This document shows, piece by piece, positions 27,880 to 37,968 of a DNA stretch of 64,000 nucleotides. The stretch is from Sphingomonas alpina (GTDB lineage Bacteria > Pseudomonadota > Alphaproteobacteria > Sphingomonadales > Sphingomonadaceae): assembly GCF_014490665.1 (NCBI RefSeq), contig NZ_CP061038.1, positions 1,488,001 to 1,552,000 of the forward strand, given 5' to 3'. Within the stretch, counting starts at the first letter, position 1; every line of letters starts with the position of its first letter. The translations under genes were made by a program, and so were the position numbers. Below the pieces are notes generated by a model. That model saw only the letters and a program-made list of their open reading frames with translations. It was not told the origin of the DNA and did not search any database.

Positions 27880-29112
27880 TTCACACCCTTCCGTTCGACC
27901 CCGGAGTTGATCCGGGGTCGTCGAAGCGCCGTCCTGATTTTTCTCACAGGCCGACAAGAAGGACGGCCCCTCGACAGGCCCAGGGCGAACGGGGAGAGGG
28001 AAGCCGTCATCTGGCTTGGAATGCCGCGAGCGCCGCCGCGCGGCGTCGGCGCGGACATTGGCCCAGAACAGGCCATAGTCATAAACATGGTAGTTGTTGC
28101 CGGGCAGCACATAGCTGCCCATGTTCGGTCCCGCGCCGATCAGCAACAGGCCGCGGCCCGCACAGCGTGCCGGAACCTGGCCGGCGACGATCGTCGCGCT
28201 GCCGAGGTCGGCGGAGGGAAGCAATGTGCCGAGGTTGGCCGTCGCGGGGGCTGCGGCATCAGCCGTTCCGGTCAGCGGGTTGGTGCAGACCATCGGGGTG
28301 CCCTTGCGCGGCTGGCCGTTGAAGCCGGTCGTGGTGTCGAACATATCGATGATCAATTCGGGTTCGGCCGGCTCGGCGAAGCTCTGCCAGGACAACAGAC
28401 ATCCGGCCTGATCGGCGCGCGTGCATTCGGCGAGGCCCAGCAAGGGCAGGTCGGTGGTGCGCGACACCGGCCAGCCGACGACATAGGCCGCGACGATGCG
28501 CTTGGCGAGCGGCGTGCCGGCGACGCGGTCACGCAACAAGCGGGTGAGGTGCAGCGCACCCTGGCTGTGGCCGGCAAGGATGATCGGGCGGTCGCCGGCT
28601 TCCTTCAGGAACTGATCGAAGGCGGCGGCGATGTCGCGATAGGCGAGATCGAGCGCCTTTTGCGCCTCGGCCTGGCTGGTCAGGAACGCGCCGAACGTCG
28701 CCTGGCGGTAGCGTGGCGCCCAGATTGCGCCGCTTTCGTTGAAGGCAGTCGCCTGGCCGCGCAGGAACAGCACGGCCCGATCGTTCGCCTCGGCATCGTC
28801 GAGCGGCGCGTTCCAATGCGTGCGGCCGAGATAGGAAGTCGGATGGATGTAGAAGATCGCGGCGGCGGGCGAAGTCGCTGCCTTGTAACCGGCCGGTGCC
28901 CATAGCGCCGGATTACCGCGCATGCCGGGCCGCGCGACCCATAGTTTCGGATCGGCATAGGCATTGGCCGGTTGCGCCGGCAATGCCTCGAACGCAGCAC
29001 TTGGTACCGTCGCGAAGCGGATCAACTGTGGACCCCAGAGCCGGTAGGCGAAGAGCGACGCTATCGCCAGCACGATGAGGATCGCGATGACATAGAGGAA
29101 CTTCCGGGCCAA
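27415..29112 (-). CDS. DUF3089 alpha/beta hydrolase, frame continuing in frame through ruvX
   Basis: The first part, to about 28030, encodes a membrane-anchored alpha/beta hydrolase of the DUF3089 family. It has an N-terminal helix ([20 protein letters not shown]), [17 protein letters not shown], and the nucleophile elbow AGHSQGALH. The family core ends near [17 protein letters not shown]. From there the frame crosses a dispersed repeat without any stop and continues into ruvX, giving a possible 565-aa fusion. Independent translation of ruvX is likely. A TTG start at 29112 with GGAG seven bases upstream is chosen; a GTG at 29208 is an alternative. Substrate is unknown. Confidence 0.72.
   Translation of the reverse strand: MARKFLYVIAILIVLAIASLFAYRLWGPQLIRFATVPSAAFEALPAQPANAYADPKLWVARPGMRGNPALWAPAGYKAATSPAAAIFYIHPTSYLGRTHWNAPLDDAEANDRAVLFLRGQATAFNESGAIWAPRYRQATFGAFLTSQAEAQKALDLAYRDIAAAFDQFLKEAGDRPIILAGHSQGALHLTRLLRDRVAGTPLAKRIVAAYVVGWPVSRTTDLPLLGLAECTRADQAGCLLSWQSFAEPAEPELIIDMFDTTTGFNGQPRKGTPMVCTNPLTGTADAAAPATANLGTLLPSADLGSATIVAGQVPARCAGRGLLLIGAGPNMGSYVLPGNNYHVYDYGLFWANVRADAARRRSRHSKPDDGFPLPVRPGPVEGPSFLSACEKNQDGASTTPDQLRGRTEGCEMITTDRTLFRDALPAGGRLIGLDVGTKTIGTALCDAGWSFASPATLIRRTKFQKDKLALAALIAEQQVKGIVIGLPLNLTDGSESPRSQSSRAFARNMEDLGLPIFLQDERWSTQAVTRTLIEQDASRAKRAELVDKMAAAYILQGAIDALVGV
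27890..28004. repeat. Dispersed repeat inserted between DUF3089 hydrolase and ruvX
   Basis: A hairpin element, CGACCCCGGA and TCCGGGGTCG with a short loop (27897-27922), is joined to a segment near 27967-27994 containing TCGACAGGCCCAGGGCGAAC. The latter is a diverged inverse copy of the block at 31357-31377 (CCGTTTGCCCTGAGCTTGTC). The element abolishes the stop expected for the hydrolase and joins its frame to ruvX. Confidence 0.7.
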
Positions 29113-29241
29113 ACGCCAAACTCCAATGTGCCAGGCGGGAATGCCGCCTGCCGGGATAATCGCATGCGCCGTGCCTGATGAAGGCAATGCTTGCAATCGT
29201 GATCGCACCAGCCTTCATTCGCCGGGAAAAGGGGCATAGCG

Positions 29242-31017
29242 ATGAGCGACGAAGCTGCAGCGGGATACGAAAGCGCAGTGCGCGACCATGGCGAATGGCG
29301 GGCGCGGCCGCTGATCCTGGCCGGTATCGGGCTGATCGTCGCGCTGATCCTCCAGCAATTGCTCGACCGCGATTACCGGAGCGGCGTGGTCACGCCCGAG
29401 CCGGCGACCTGGCGAATCGCACTGGCCACGGCCATCGGCGCGGGTGCTCTGGCGCTTGGCTTCGGCATGGAACGCCTGCGGCTGATCTGGTCGTTGATCT
29501 TTGCCGGGGTTGTCGGCGCGGTTGGCGGATTGATCCTCTATTGGCACGGCAATCCCGGCTGGGAGGCGTTTGGCGGGTGGAGCAATGCGAGCCTGTTCCT
29601 GTCGATCGCCATCGCGGTGCCACTGTTCCAGACCGCGCGCGACGAGGGGCGCTGGCAGTTCCCCTATGCGGAGGTTCATGGTCATGCCTGGACCAATGTC
29701 GTGCTGTGGTTCGCATGCTGGCTGTTCGTCGGCGTGGTGTTCCTGCTCGCCCATCTGCTGGCTGCGCTGTTCGATCTGATCGGGCTGAAGATCCTGACCG
29801 AGTTGCTGGGCAAGGACTGGTTCGGTGCCGGTATGGCGGGCGCTGCGTTCGGTGGCGCTTTGGGCGTGTTGCGCGAACGCGATCGGGTCGTGCGACTGCT
29901 CCAGCGCGTGGTGACAGCGGTGCTCGGCGTGCTCGCACCGATCCTTGGTGTCGGCCTGCTGATCTTTCTTGGTGCGCTGCCCTTCACCGGCCTCGGAGCT
30001 TTGTGGGAAGCGACCAAATCGACCACGCCGATTCTGCTTGGCTGCGTGATTGGCGCGCTGATCCTGGCCAATGCGGTGATCGGCAATGGCTCAGGTGAAG
30101 ATGGGGAGGACGAAGCGACCAACCCGATATTGCGCTGGGGTGCGATGGCGCTGGCGCTGGCGATCCTGCCGCTGGCGGTGATCGCCGCGGTGGCGACGGG
30201 CGCGCGGATCGGCCAATATGGTTTCACGCCGGATCGGCTCTGGGCGCTGGTCTTCGTGATCCTCGCGAGTTGCTATGGTGTGGTTTATCTCGTGGCGCTG
30301 GTGCGTGGGCGCTTCGATTGGGCGCGGTTTGTCCGCGCATCGAATCTGACTCTGGCGTTCGTGGTTTCCGGGGTGGCGCTGTTCCTGGCCACACCGATCC
30401 TCAGCTTCAACGCAATCTCGGTGCGCGATCAGGTCGGGCGGCTGGAAAGCGGACGCACGGCGCCGGACAAATTTGACTGGGCGGCGCTCGCGTTTGATTT
30501 CGGCGATCCTGGCAAGGCGGCGATCGGACGGCTGGCCAAATCGTCCAAAACAGCGATTGCGACCCGCGCCAAGGAAGCCGCCGGCAAGGAAAATCGCTGG
30601 CAGGTGACACAGATCGAAGAAGGCCGCGATGAGGCCGACAAGTTGGTGAACCGACTGCGAGTCCTGCCAAAGCCCGTTCCGCTGCCCTATGCTCTTCGTC
30701 AAAAGCTCACCGGGTTCGAAAGCTGCGGGTCTTTTGGCCGGTGCACCGTGTTTTATTCGCCCAGTGCAACTGAAGCGATCGTCCTGCGCGAGGATTGCGT
30801 GGCGCGCCCGGAATCGTCGAATGTCTGCGCTGTCGCTCGCTTCTGGCAGCATGGCAGCGAATGGCGGTCCGTGCTGGGTGGTGAATGGCGTGGATTGAGC
30901 GATGCGCAACAGGCCGCGCTGAAGCGGGGCGCCGCCGCAGGGAGCTTTGAAATTCGCACCGTACCGCGCCGTCAGGTGTTTGTTGGCGGCGTTCCGGTGG
31001 GAGAACCGTTCGAATAG
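29242..31017 (+). CDS. DUF4153 domain-containing membrane protein
   Basis: A 591-aa integral membrane protein of the DUF4153 family. About 11 hydrophobic segments occupy residues 25-400 (for example [19 protein letters not shown] and [20 protein letters not shown]), followed by a soluble C-terminal domain from about 410 with little hydrophobicity. The function of the family is not established. The ATG follows AAGGGG. It is divergent from the DUF3089 hydrolase gene and followed 38 bp later by gatC. Confidence 0.85.
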   Translation: MSDEAAAGYESAVRDHGEWRARPLILAGIGLIVALILQQLLDRDYRSGVVTPEPATWRIALATAIGAGALALGFGMERLRLIWSLIFAGVVGAVGGLILYWHGNPGWEAFGGWSNASLFLSIAIAVPLFQTARDEGRWQFPYAEVHGHAWTNVVLWFACWLFVGVVFLLAHLLAALFDLIGLKILTELLGKDWFGAGMAGAAFGGALGVLRERDRVVRLLQRVVTAVLGVLAPILGVGLLIFLGALPFTGLGALWEATKSTTPILLGCVIGALILANAVIGNGSGEDGEDEATNPILRWGAMALALAILPLAVIAAVATGARIGQYGFTPDRLWALVFVILASCYGVVYLVALVRGRFDWARFVRASNLTLAFVVSGVALFLATPILSFNAISVRDQVGRLESGRTAPDKFDWAALAFDFGDPGKAAIGRLAKSSKTAIATRAKEAAGKENRWQVTQIEEGRDEADKLVNRLRVLPKPVPLPYALRQKLTGFESCGSFGRCTVFYSPSATEAIVLREDCVARPESSNVCAVARFWQHGSEWRSVLGGEWRGLSDAQQAALKRGAAAGSFEIRTVPRRQVFVGGVPVGEPFE

Positions 31018-31055
31018 GTTGCGTCGGCGCGGCGGGCTCTGCTAGCCGCTCCGGC

Positions 31056-31343
31056 ATGTCAGTCGATATCGCAACCGTCAAAAAGATCGCGAGCCTTGCC
31101 CGCATCGCGATCACCGAGGAAGAGGCCGCGCGTATCGCGCCCGAGCTCGACAATATCATGGGCTGGATCGAGCAATTGGGCGAGGTCGATTGCACCGGCG
31201 TCGAACCGATGACCGCAGTCATCCCCAATCATCTGCGCCTGCGCGATGACGTCGTCACCGACGGTGGCGTGCGCGACGCGGTGCTGTCCAACGCGCCCCA
31301 GGCCGAACACGGTTTCTTCACCGTGCCCAAGGTGATCGAATGA
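31056..31343 (+). CDS. gatC: Asp-tRNA(Asn)/Glu-tRNA(Gln) amidotransferase subunit C
   Basis: A small 95-aa subunit that clamps GatA and GatB in the enzyme converting misacylated Glu-tRNA(Gln) or Asp-tRNA(Asn) to the correct amide forms. Typical segments are [32 protein letters not shown] and the C-terminal [20 protein letters not shown]. It is first in a gatC-gatA-gatB set in which gatC and gatA are separated by a dispersed repeat. Confidence 0.96.
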   Translation: MSVDIATVKKIASLARIAITEEEAARIAPELDNIMGWIEQLGEVDCTGVEPMTAVIPNHLRLRDDVVTDGGVRDAVLSNAPQAEHGFFTVPKVIE

Positions 31344-31356
31344 TGAGCTTCTCCAC

Positions 31357-31427
31357 CTCCGTTTGCCCTGAGCTTGTCGAAGGGTATCTCTCTACAAGCG
31401 GCTTCTACAGGCTCAGCCCGAACGGAG
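31357..31427. repeat. Dispersed inverted-repeat element between gatC and gatA
   Basis: Left arm 31357-31377 (CTCCGTTTGCCCTGAGCTTG and one base) and right arm 31407-31427 are reverse complements at most positions, giving a long imperfect hairpin. The block is the same type as that seen at 27967-27994. Such elements are scattered through sphingomonad genomes, inferred from general knowledge. Confidence 0.75.
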
Positions 31428-31434
31428 CAGCAAA

Positions 31435-32919
31435 GTGACAGACCTGACTGATCTTGGCGTCGCGGCGATCCGCGACGGGGTGCGTGTCGGCACCTTTTCG
31501 GCGCGTGAAGTCGCCGATGCGTTCATCGTCAAGGTGAGCCAGGCAAAGGCGCTGAATGCGTTCCTGGTCGAAACCCCGGACCATGCGATCGCCGCCGCCA
31601 AGGAAGCGGACTCGGCGCGCGCCGCGGGCGAAGCGCTCAAGCCGCTGGCCGGCGTACCGATCGGCATGAAGGACCTGTTCTGTACCAAGGGCGTGGCCTC
31701 GACCGCGGCGAGCCATATCCTCGAAGGCTTCACCCCGCCGTACGAATCGACCGTGTCGGGCAAGCTGTGGGACGCCGGTGCCGGCATGCTCGGCAAGCTC
31801 AACATGGACCAGTTCGCAATGGGATCGTCGAACGAGACCAGCGCGTTCGGCAATGTCATCTCGCCCTGGCGGCGCGCCGATGGTGGTAACGCACCGCTCG
31901 CGCCGGGCGGATCCTCGGGCGGCAGCTCCGCGGCGATCGCGGCTCGGCTGTGTCCGGCGGCGACCGGCACCGATACCGGTGGGTCGATCCGCCAGCCCGC
32001 CGCCTTTACCGGTATTTCCGGAATCAAGCCGACCTATGGCCGCTGCTCGCGCTGGGGCGTGGTGGCGTTCGCCTCGTCGCTCGACCAGGCCGGGCCAATG
32101 GCGCGCGACGTACGCGACTGCGCGATCATGCTTGAGGCGATGTCCGGTTTCGATCCGAAGGACGCGACCTCGCTCGAGCTCGACGTGCCGAAATGGGAGC
32201 AGAGCCTGTCGGGTAATCTGCGCGGCAAGCGCGTCGGTATCCCGAAGGAATATCGCGTCGACAATATGCCGGCCGAAATCGACGCCTTGTGGCAGCAGGG
32301 CATCGACTGGCTGAAGGATGCGGGCGCGGAGATCGTCGAGGTCTCATTGCCGCACACCAAGTACGCGTTGCCTGCCTATTACATCATCGCGCCGGCGGAG
32401 GCTTCGTCCAACCTCGCGCGCTATGATGGTGTGCGCTACGGCCTGCGCGACTTGCCCGATGGTGCGAATCTGCAGGACATGTATGCCGCGACCCGCGCTG
32501 CCGGTTTCGGGCCGGAGGTCAAGCGCCGCATCCTGATCGGCACCTATGTGCTCTCGGCCGGGTTCTACGACGCCTATTACACCCAGGCGCAGAAAGTCCG
32601 GACGCTGATCGCACGCGATTTCGACCGCGCCTGGGAAAGTTGCGACCTGCTGCTCACCCCGACCGCGCCGTCTGCGGCGTTCGCGCTGGGCGAAAAGCTC
32701 GCCGATCCGCTGGCGATGTATTTGAATGACGTTTTCACCGTGCCGTCGTCTCTCGCCGGCCTTCCGGCGATGTCGGTGCCGGGCGGTCTCGATATGGGCG
32801 GCCTGCCGCTTGGGTTGCAGATCATCGGTAAGGCACTGGACGAGCAGGGCGTGCTCAATGCCGGCCTGGCGCTGGAGGAACGTGCCGGGTTTGTCGCGCG
32901 ACCGGAGGCGTGGTGGTAA
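31435..32919 (+). CDS. gatA: Asp-tRNA(Asn)/Glu-tRNA(Gln) amidotransferase subunit A
   Basis: The glutaminase subunit, 494 aa, of the amidase-signature family. Lys79 in [10 protein letters not shown] starts the Ser-cisSer-Lys triad. The two serines lie in [14 protein letters not shown] and [30 protein letters not shown] is the GatA-specific tRNA-enzyme segment. It releases ammonia for transfer to the tRNA-bound amino acid in GatB. The last codons overlap the following small membrane-protein gene by 10 bp. Confidence 0.96.
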   Translation: MTDLTDLGVAAIRDGVRVGTFSAREVADAFIVKVSQAKALNAFLVETPDHAIAAAKEADSARAAGEALKPLAGVPIGMKDLFCTKGVASTAASHILEGFTPPYESTVSGKLWDAGAGMLGKLNMDQFAMGSSNETSAFGNVISPWRRADGGNAPLAPGGSSGGSSAAIAARLCPAATGTDTGGSIRQPAAFTGISGIKPTYGRCSRWGVVAFASSLDQAGPMARDVRDCAIMLEAMSGFDPKDATSLELDVPKWEQSLSGNLRGKRVGIPKEYRVDNMPAEIDALWQQGIDWLKDAGAEIVEVSLPHTKYALPAYYIIAPAEASSNLARYDGVRYGLRDLPDGANLQDMYAATRAAGFGPEVKRRILIGTYVLSAGFYDAYYTQAQKVRTLIARDFDRAWESCDLLLTPTAPSAAFALGEKLADPLAMYLNDVFTVPSSLAGLPAMSVPGGLDMGGLPLGLQIIGKALDEQGVLNAGLALEERAGFVARPEAWW

Positions 32920-33329
32920 CGCCAGAGGGATTCCGCGCCCGCAACCTCGAGGTGCTGCGCGAAGCCCAGACGGCGCTGAACGTGGCGTTCGGTGCGATTC
33001 TCAGCGCTTATATCGGCAATTCGCTGGCCGAGATCGACAATGGCCCATTCGACCATACAGCGCTGGCGAAATTCTTCGTGTTCATCGCCATCTTCATCAT
33101 CGGGTTATGCGTCGGCAACAGCGTGATCCTGCGTGGTGAGTTCCGCCTTGGAGCGCTGTTCCTGGCGATCGCAGCAGGTGCCGCGGTCGCGGCGCACAGC
33201 CAAGGTCGCTCGCTCGGCTTCGAGGTTGCGATCCTGCGCATCCTGGCCGGATGCTGGGTCGGTGCGCTTCTCGGCAGCAATGCGGTGCTGACCGCAATTC
33301 ATTACATTCATCATCGGAATCGGAAATGA
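32910..33329 (+). CDS. Small membrane protein between gatA and gatB
   Basis: A 139-aa protein not recognised as a named family. After a charged N-terminus ([20 protein letters not shown]) there are about four hydrophobic helices: around [48 protein letters not shown] and [17 protein letters not shown]. The start is uncertain: GTG 32910 or GTG 32913 behind GGAGG, both inside the end of gatA. Its stop overlaps the gatB start as ATGA. It is thus locked between two amidotransferase genes by overlaps at both ends, although no functional link is known. Confidence 0.72.
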   Translation: MVVTPEGFRARNLEVLREAQTALNVAFGAILSAYIGNSLAEIDNGPFDHTALAKFFVFIAIFIIGLCVGNSVILRGEFRLGALFLAIAAGAAVAAHSQGRSLGFEVAILRILAGCWVGALLGSNAVLTAIHYIHHRNRK

Positions 33330-34792
33330 GCGACTATCGCATTCAGGGCGCAACCGGCGAGTGGGAGGTCGTGATCGGCCTTGAAGTCCATGCCCAGGTC
33401 ACGTCGAACGCCAAGCTCTTTTCGGGCGCGGCGACGGCGTTCGGCGCGGAGCCGAACACGCAGGTGTCGCTGGTCGATGCCGCGATGCCCGGTATGTTGC
33501 CGGTGCCGAATCGTGAGTGCATCCGTCAGGCGGTGCGCACGGGCATGGCAATCGACGCGCAGATCAACAAATGGTCGCGTTTTGACCGCAAGAATTACTT
33601 CTATGCCGATTTGCCGCAGGGCTATCAGATCAGCCAGCTCTATCATCCGCTGGTCGGCGAGGGCGCGATCGACATCAGCCTCGACGAGAAGAACCCCGAT
33701 GCCAGCGGCAAGCGGATTGGCGTTGAGCGTATCCATGTCGAACAGGATGCCGGCAAGCTGATGCACGATCAGCATCCGACGCGGTCCTATGTCGACCTCA
33801 ATCGCTCGGGCGTCGCGCTGATGGAGATCGTGTCCAAGCCCGACATGGCTTCCCCCGCAGAAGCAGGGGCTTATCTGCGCAAGCTGAGATCGATTCTGCG
33901 TTATGTCGGCAGCTGCGACGGCAATATGGAAGAGGGTTCGATGCGCGCCGACGTCAATGTCAGTGTGCGCAAGCCCGGCGATCCGCTCGGTACGCGAACC
34001 GAGACCAAGAACGTCAATTCGGTTCGCTTCGTCATGGCGGTGGTCGAACAGGAAGCGCGCCGCCAGGTCGATGTTCTGGAAGAGGGCGGCCGTATCGTCC
34101 AGGAAACGCGCCTGTACGATCCCGATCGTAACGAGACGCGGTCGATGCGATCGAAGGAAGATGCGCATGATTACCGCTACTTCCCCGATCCCGATCTGTT
34201 GCCACTGGAGCTTGACGACGCGTTTCTTGCCGAATGCCGTGCAAGCCTGCCCGAACTGCCCGATACCAAGCGCGCCCGGTACCAGGCACTTGGCATCACG
34301 CCTTATGGCGCGGCGGTGCTGACTGCGGAGGTGGAAAATGCCCGCTGGTTCGATACGCTGCTCGACGCCGGCGCCAAGCCGGTTGCGGCCGCCAATTGGG
34401 TGACCTCGGAACTGTTCGGCGCGCTCAACCGGCTGGGCAAGGGACTCGACGAAAGTCCGGTCGGTCCGACCCAGGCGGCGGAACTGCTCGGCCTGGTTGC
34501 CGATGGTACGCTGTCGGGCACGCTTGCAAAGCAGGTGTTCGAAGTCATGCTCGAAACCGGGCAGGGGGCCGGAGCGATCGTCGAGGAACGCGGCCTGAAG
34601 CAGACCAGCGATACCGGTGCGATCGAAAAGGTCATTGCCGATGTGATGGCGGCCAATCCCAACCAGCTGGAGCAGTATCGTGGCGGCAAGGAAGCCTTGT
34701 TCGGCTTCTTCGTGGGACAGACGATGAAGGCGATGGGCGGCAAGGCCAACCCGGCGGTAGTCAATGAATTGCTCAAAAAAGCATTGAGTTGA
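33326..34792 (+). CDS. gatB: Asp-tRNA(Asn)/Glu-tRNA(Gln) amidotransferase subunit B
   Basis: The kinase/amidotransferase subunit, 488 aa, which activates the tRNA-linked carboxylate with ATP and accepts ammonia. Signature segments are [20 protein letters not shown] near the N-terminus, [30 protein letters not shown] zinc/metal region ([14 protein letters not shown]) and RADVNVSVR, with the YqeY-like tail domain at the end ([20 protein letters not shown]). ATG 33326 overlaps the preceding stop by four bases. Confidence 0.96.
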   Translation: MSDYRIQGATGEWEVVIGLEVHAQVTSNAKLFSGAATAFGAEPNTQVSLVDAAMPGMLPVPNRECIRQAVRTGMAIDAQINKWSRFDRKNYFYADLPQGYQISQLYHPLVGEGAIDISLDEKNPDASGKRIGVERIHVEQDAGKLMHDQHPTRSYVDLNRSGVALMEIVSKPDMASPAEAGAYLRKLRSILRYVGSCDGNMEEGSMRADVNVSVRKPGDPLGTRTETKNVNSVRFVMAVVEQEARRQVDVLEEGGRIVQETRLYDPDRNETRSMRSKEDAHDYRYFPDPDLLPLELDDAFLAECRASLPELPDTKRARYQALGITPYGAAVLTAEVENARWFDTLLDAGAKPVAAANWVTSELFGALNRLGKGLDESPVGPTQAAELLGLVADGTLSGTLAKQVFEVMLETGQGAGAIVEERGLKQTSDTGAIEKVIADVMAANPNQLEQYRGGKEALFGFFVGQTMKAMGGKANPAVVNELLKKALS

Positions 34793-34922
34793 TCCTCGCC
34801 GGCAGGCCCGACAAGCCTGCCTTGGACAAGCCCCCCGAAAAGATGCTTGCCTAAATTTTGCCCGATTGCCAAAATTGCCGGTGACAGATCGAGAGATTTG
34901 GCTTCGAGGGGTCGGGGGAATG

Positions 34923-35651
34923 ATGATTTCGCGTTTTATTGCGGCATTTGCTGCTGCGTTTCTGATGTCGTCTGCGGCGGTGGCGCAGGAGCGGTCTGCG
35001 GTTCGTGAAGGGTTCGCCTTTCCGACCGATCGCCAGGTGACCATCGCCGTATTCCGGCCGGATGTTCATGTCGGAACGCTCACAACCGGCGGGGTCGATG
35101 AGCCCAATGCCGACTGGACCGCGACGGCCCGTGGCCTGATCGCCGAACAGATGAAGGCGAACGACAAGATCTCCGGCGCGAAGGTCATCTTCCCCGAGGA
35201 TCCCGAAGGCGAGGACGGCGCCTATCTTGCCGAGTATCGCGCATTATTCAGTGCGGTCGCGCAGTCGATCCAGGTCCATAAGCTCTTTGTCGGCCAGCGG
35301 TTGCCGACCAAGAAGAAGGACTTCGACTGGACGCTTGGGGACGGGACGGCGCGGATCGGGAAGATGGCGGGGGCCGATTATGCGCTCTTCTTCTTCACCC
35401 ATGATGCCTATGGTTCTTCCGGTCGGAAGACCGCGCAGATTTTCGGCGCGATGTTCGGTGTGGCGATCGCTCCGGGCATCCATGTCGGTTATGCCGGCCT
35501 TGTCGATCTGAAGACCGGCGATGTGATCTGGTTCAACGCCGATCCGCAAATGGGCGGCGACGTTCGTACGCCCGAAGGCGCGACCAAACGAGTCGGGCAA
35601 TTGCTCGCCGGCTTGCCCGGACGGACTGTCCCGGTGGTTGCCGCGAAATGA
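34923..35651 (+). CDS. Exported protein of unknown function upstream of M48 protease
   Basis: Not recognised as a named family. The 242-aa product has a signal peptide (MISRFIAAFAAAFLMSSAAVAQ), so it is exported to the periplasm. The mature part contains VTIAVFRPDVHVGTLTTGGV, a charged segment around GQRLPTKKKDFDWTLGDG, GADYALFFFTHDAYGSSGRK and GLVDLKTGDVIWFN. The last fits a protein that assembles a beta sheet, loosely like GNA1162/lipoprotein-type stress proteins. ATG 34920 directly precedes 34923; the second is preferred by spacing from GGGGG. Its stop overlaps the M48 protease start as ATGA, so the two are coupled. Confidence 0.75.
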   Translation: MISRFIAAFAAAFLMSSAAVAQERSAVREGFAFPTDRQVTIAVFRPDVHVGTLTTGGVDEPNADWTATARGLIAEQMKANDKISGAKVIFPEDPEGEDGAYLAEYRALFSAVAQSIQVHKLFVGQRLPTKKKDFDWTLGDGTARIGKMAGADYALFFFTHDAYGSSGRKTAQIFGAMFGVAIAPGIHVGYAGLVDLKTGDVIWFNADPQMGGDVRTPEGATKRVGQLLAGLPGRTVPVVAAK

Positions 35652-36904
35652 TCGCCCGTCGGGCGGTAACGCTCGCGGTCATGGCGACGACGCTGTGTGC
35701 GGCGACCGTGCCGCCACAGGCCGCGGCGTCGACGCCTCAAGTGGCCGCATCCACGCCGCAAGTCGCTGCGCCGACGCCCCAGACCAGTGCGACTCAGCCG
35801 GACATCATCGTATCGGTCGAGCCGCAACCGGTTCCGGCGGTGTATGTGCCGCAGGACAAGGACGAACGCGGCCTGTGGATGCAGATGGAAGAGGAGGAGC
35901 GAAAGCTCAAGACCTCCAACTTCGTCATGCGCGAGGCGCAACTCAACGACTATGTCCATCGCGTCTTCTGCAAGACAGTCGGGCCGGAGTGCGCAAGCAT
36001 CCGCATCTATTTGATGCGTACGGCCTATTTCAACGCCAATATGGCACCAAATGGCGCGATGCAGATATGGTCCGGGCTGTTCCTGCGTACGCGCGACGAG
36101 GCGCAACTCGCTGCCGTGCTGGCGCACGAGTTTGCGCATTATAAGGAGCGGCATTCCCTGATGCTGTTCCGCCAGGCCAAGGCCAAGGCCGCCTCGGCAA
36201 CTTTCCTCGCCATGTTTGGTCTGGTCGGCGCATTGTTCGCGCTTGGCGAGATCAGCGCCCTGTTCAGATTCTCTCGTGAGATGGAGGCCAGGGCCGACGC
36301 GCTGTCGGTGGAGATGATCGCCAAGGCCGGTTACGATCCGATGGCCGCATCGCGAATTTGGGAACAGATCGGTGCGGAGGCGGATGCGACGGCCGCCGCG
36401 CGCAATACCAAGAGCCGCAAGGACAAGAATGGCGGCATGTTCGCGAGCCATCCGCCGACTACCGAACGCCTCGCGACACTCAAGGCGTTGGCCGCCAGCA
36501 TCAAGCCAATGGGAACGCCGCGGTTGAATCGCGACGAATATCGCGCGGCGCTCGCGCCGATGTGGGCAAGCCTGATCGACGATCAGGTCAAGCTCAACGA
36601 TTTCGGAGCGACCGAATATCTGATCGGTTTCCTTGCGGTCGACGGCTGGACCCCCAGCTTGAATTATGCCCGGGGTGAACTGTATCGCGCGCGTGGTCGG
36701 CCGGAGGATCTCACCGCAGCGGCAGGCTTCTACCGTCAGGCGACCCAGGGAGCCGACGCACCGGTCGAAGCCTGGCGGGGATTGGGGCTCTCATTGCTGC
36801 GTACCGGAGCTCAGGCTGAAGGTCAGGCGGCGCTCAAGGATTATCTGAGCCGTCGTCCCGACGCGTCCGACAAAACCATGATTGCCATGCTGGCAGGAGT
36901 ATGA
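35648..36904 (+). CDS. M48-family metalloprotease, exported
   Basis: A zinc-dependent protease of 418 aa. A signal peptide and a Thr-Pro/Ala-rich low-complexity stretch, including tandem ASTPQV units (about 27-47), precede the catalytic domain. The zinc motif HEFAH is at 160-164, with the third ligand region EMEARAD at 211-217. A TPR-like C-terminal region (about 330-415) resembles that of BepA/Oma1-type periplasmic proteases, which guard outer-membrane assembly. It overlaps both the upstream and downstream exported-protein genes, making a tight three-gene operon. Confidence 0.9.
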   Translation: MIARRAVTLAVMATTLCAATVPPQAAASTPQVAASTPQVAAPTPQTSATQPDIIVSVEPQPVPAVYVPQDKDERGLWMQMEEEERKLKTSNFVMREAQLNDYVHRVFCKTVGPECASIRIYLMRTAYFNANMAPNGAMQIWSGLFLRTRDEAQLAAVLAHEFAHYKERHSLMLFRQAKAKAASATFLAMFGLVGALFALGEISALFRFSREMEARADALSVEMIAKAGYDPMAASRIWEQIGAEADATAAARNTKSRKDKNGGMFASHPPTTERLATLKALAASIKPMGTPRLNRDEYRAALAPMWASLIDDQVKLNDFGATEYLIGFLAVDGWTPSLNYARGELYRARGRPEDLTAAAGFYRQATQGADAPVEAWRGLGLSLLRTGAQAEGQAALKDYLSRRPDASDKTMIAMLAGV

Positions 36905-36906
36905 CC

Positions 36907-37518
36907 ATGAATCACTTCAAGAAACTGGCGCTTGGCGTTGCGGCCATCGGTTTGGTCACGGCACCAGCGATCGCCGGATACAAGCTGATGCCGGCTGGCG
37001 TTCCGGTCGCAGTGGCGAAATCGGGGCTGACGATCACGCCGTCGATCGATTGGAACCGTCTGGGATCACGCCCCGGCCGAAATGCGGAAAGCTGGACGCT
37101 TGACGGTCTGACCTTGAACGATGTGACCTTCTATGGCGGCATCCCCAACAACACGACCCTGTTCAAGGACGCCAAGAAGAAGACCGAGCCACTGCCGCGA
37201 TTCTCTTCGACGATGTTGATCCCGGACATCGCGCAGTTGTTCGAGAGCAGCTACCGGGTGTCCGTCGGCACGTCGCTGATGTCCATCGATGCCGTGAAGC
37301 CGGCCACTTTTGCCGGTAGCCCGGGTTTTCATTTCTCCTACAGCTTCGTGGTTCAGGGCGAGGAAGTGCGGCGAAAGGGCGAGGCGACGGGCGCCGTGAT
37401 CGGCGGCAATTTATACATGATCACTTATGAAGCCCCGGTCATCCATTATTACGATGCCTCGATCGAGTTGTTCCACAAGCTCGCGGAAACCGCCGTGATC
37501 CGGCCGGTCAAGAAGTAG
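36907..37518 (+). CDS. Exported protein of unknown function downstream of M48 protease
   Basis: Not recognised. A 203-aa protein with a signal peptide (FKKLALGVAAIGLVTAPAIAG) and a mature part suggesting a small beta-rich domain: GLTITPSIDWNRLGSRPGRN, TLDGLTLNDVTFYGGIP, a polybasic KDAKKKTEPLPRF, and GSPGFHFSYSFVVQGEEVRR. ATG 36907 sits seven bases after GGAG; an ATG at 36901 is also in frame and overlaps the protease stop. The operon context suggests a function with the M48 protease in the envelope, perhaps as substrate or adaptor. Confidence 0.75.
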   Translation: MNHFKKLALGVAAIGLVTAPAIAGYKLMPAGVPVAVAKSGLTITPSIDWNRLGSRPGRNAESWTLDGLTLNDVTFYGGIPNNTTLFKDAKKKTEPLPRFSSTMLIPDIAQLFESSYRVSVGTSLMSIDAVKPATFAGSPGFHFSYSFVVQGEEVRRKGEATGAVIGGNLYMITYEAPVIHYYDASIELFHKLAETAVIRPVKK

Positions 37519-37576
37519 CACCCAATCCACCGATAAGGCGCGGGCGGCGCATTTCACGCTGCCCACGCCATCAAGG

Positions 37577-37798
37577 CTATTGCGCGTCATCTTCCTGATT
37601 CTTCGTCACGCCGCCGGTACCGCCAACGCCGTCCGGCAAACCGGGTGAGGTAAAGGCATCGGGTTCGCGCCCGCCTTCGCCGCGCTCGACCGCATCCTTG
37701 CGTGCTTCAATCACCTGCTCGATGTCGCTGCGTCCGTCCTCGCCAATTTCATTGTCATTGCTCGGCGGCGTGTCGGGGTGGGAAGCGCGATCGCTCAT
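37577..37798 (-). CDS. Small acidic hydrophilic protein
   Basis: A 73-aa protein without recognisable domain: rich in Asp, Glu, Gly and Pro, no hydrophobic segment. The central IEQVIEARKDAVERGEGGREP could form a short helix, and the C-terminus GVTKNQEDDAQ is disordered. Its ATG overlaps the stop of the preceding proline-rich gene (GCATGA), so the two are translated as a pair. Such small disordered proteins are often stress-induced, but there is no direct evidence. Confidence 0.6.
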   Translation of the reverse strand: MSDRASHPDTPPSNDNEIGEDGRSDIEQVIEARKDAVERGEGGREPDAFTSPGLPDGVGGTGGVTKNQEDDAQ

Positions 37799-37968
37799 GC
37801 AAAATCTCCAAGATCTGCAGGTTGCCCAGGTGCGCCGCCCGGGTTGTCGGGCTGGGGCGCCGGGATATCGATGTCCGGTGCGGTCGGGCCGACCTCCGGT
37901 GGCGCCTGGTCCGGCTGGGGAGGCAGGGTCGGCTGGGGCGGTAACTCGGTCGGCGGGGTGGTGGCCAT
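37795..37968 (-). CDS. 57-aa proline-rich protein
   Basis: A frame of 57 codons starts MATTPPTELPPQPTLPPQPD and continues QAPPEVGPTAPDIDIPAPQP, ending ADLGDFA. About a third of residues are proline. A strong ribosome site, AAGGAG, lies about six bases before ATG 37968, and its TGA overlaps the next ATG by four bases. These two facts support translation despite the small size. No domain or signal peptide is visible; the protein is probably disordered. Confidence 0.62.
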   Translation of the reverse strand: MATTPPTELPPQPTLPPQPDQAPPEVGPTAPDIDIPAPQPDNPGGAPGQPADLGDFA

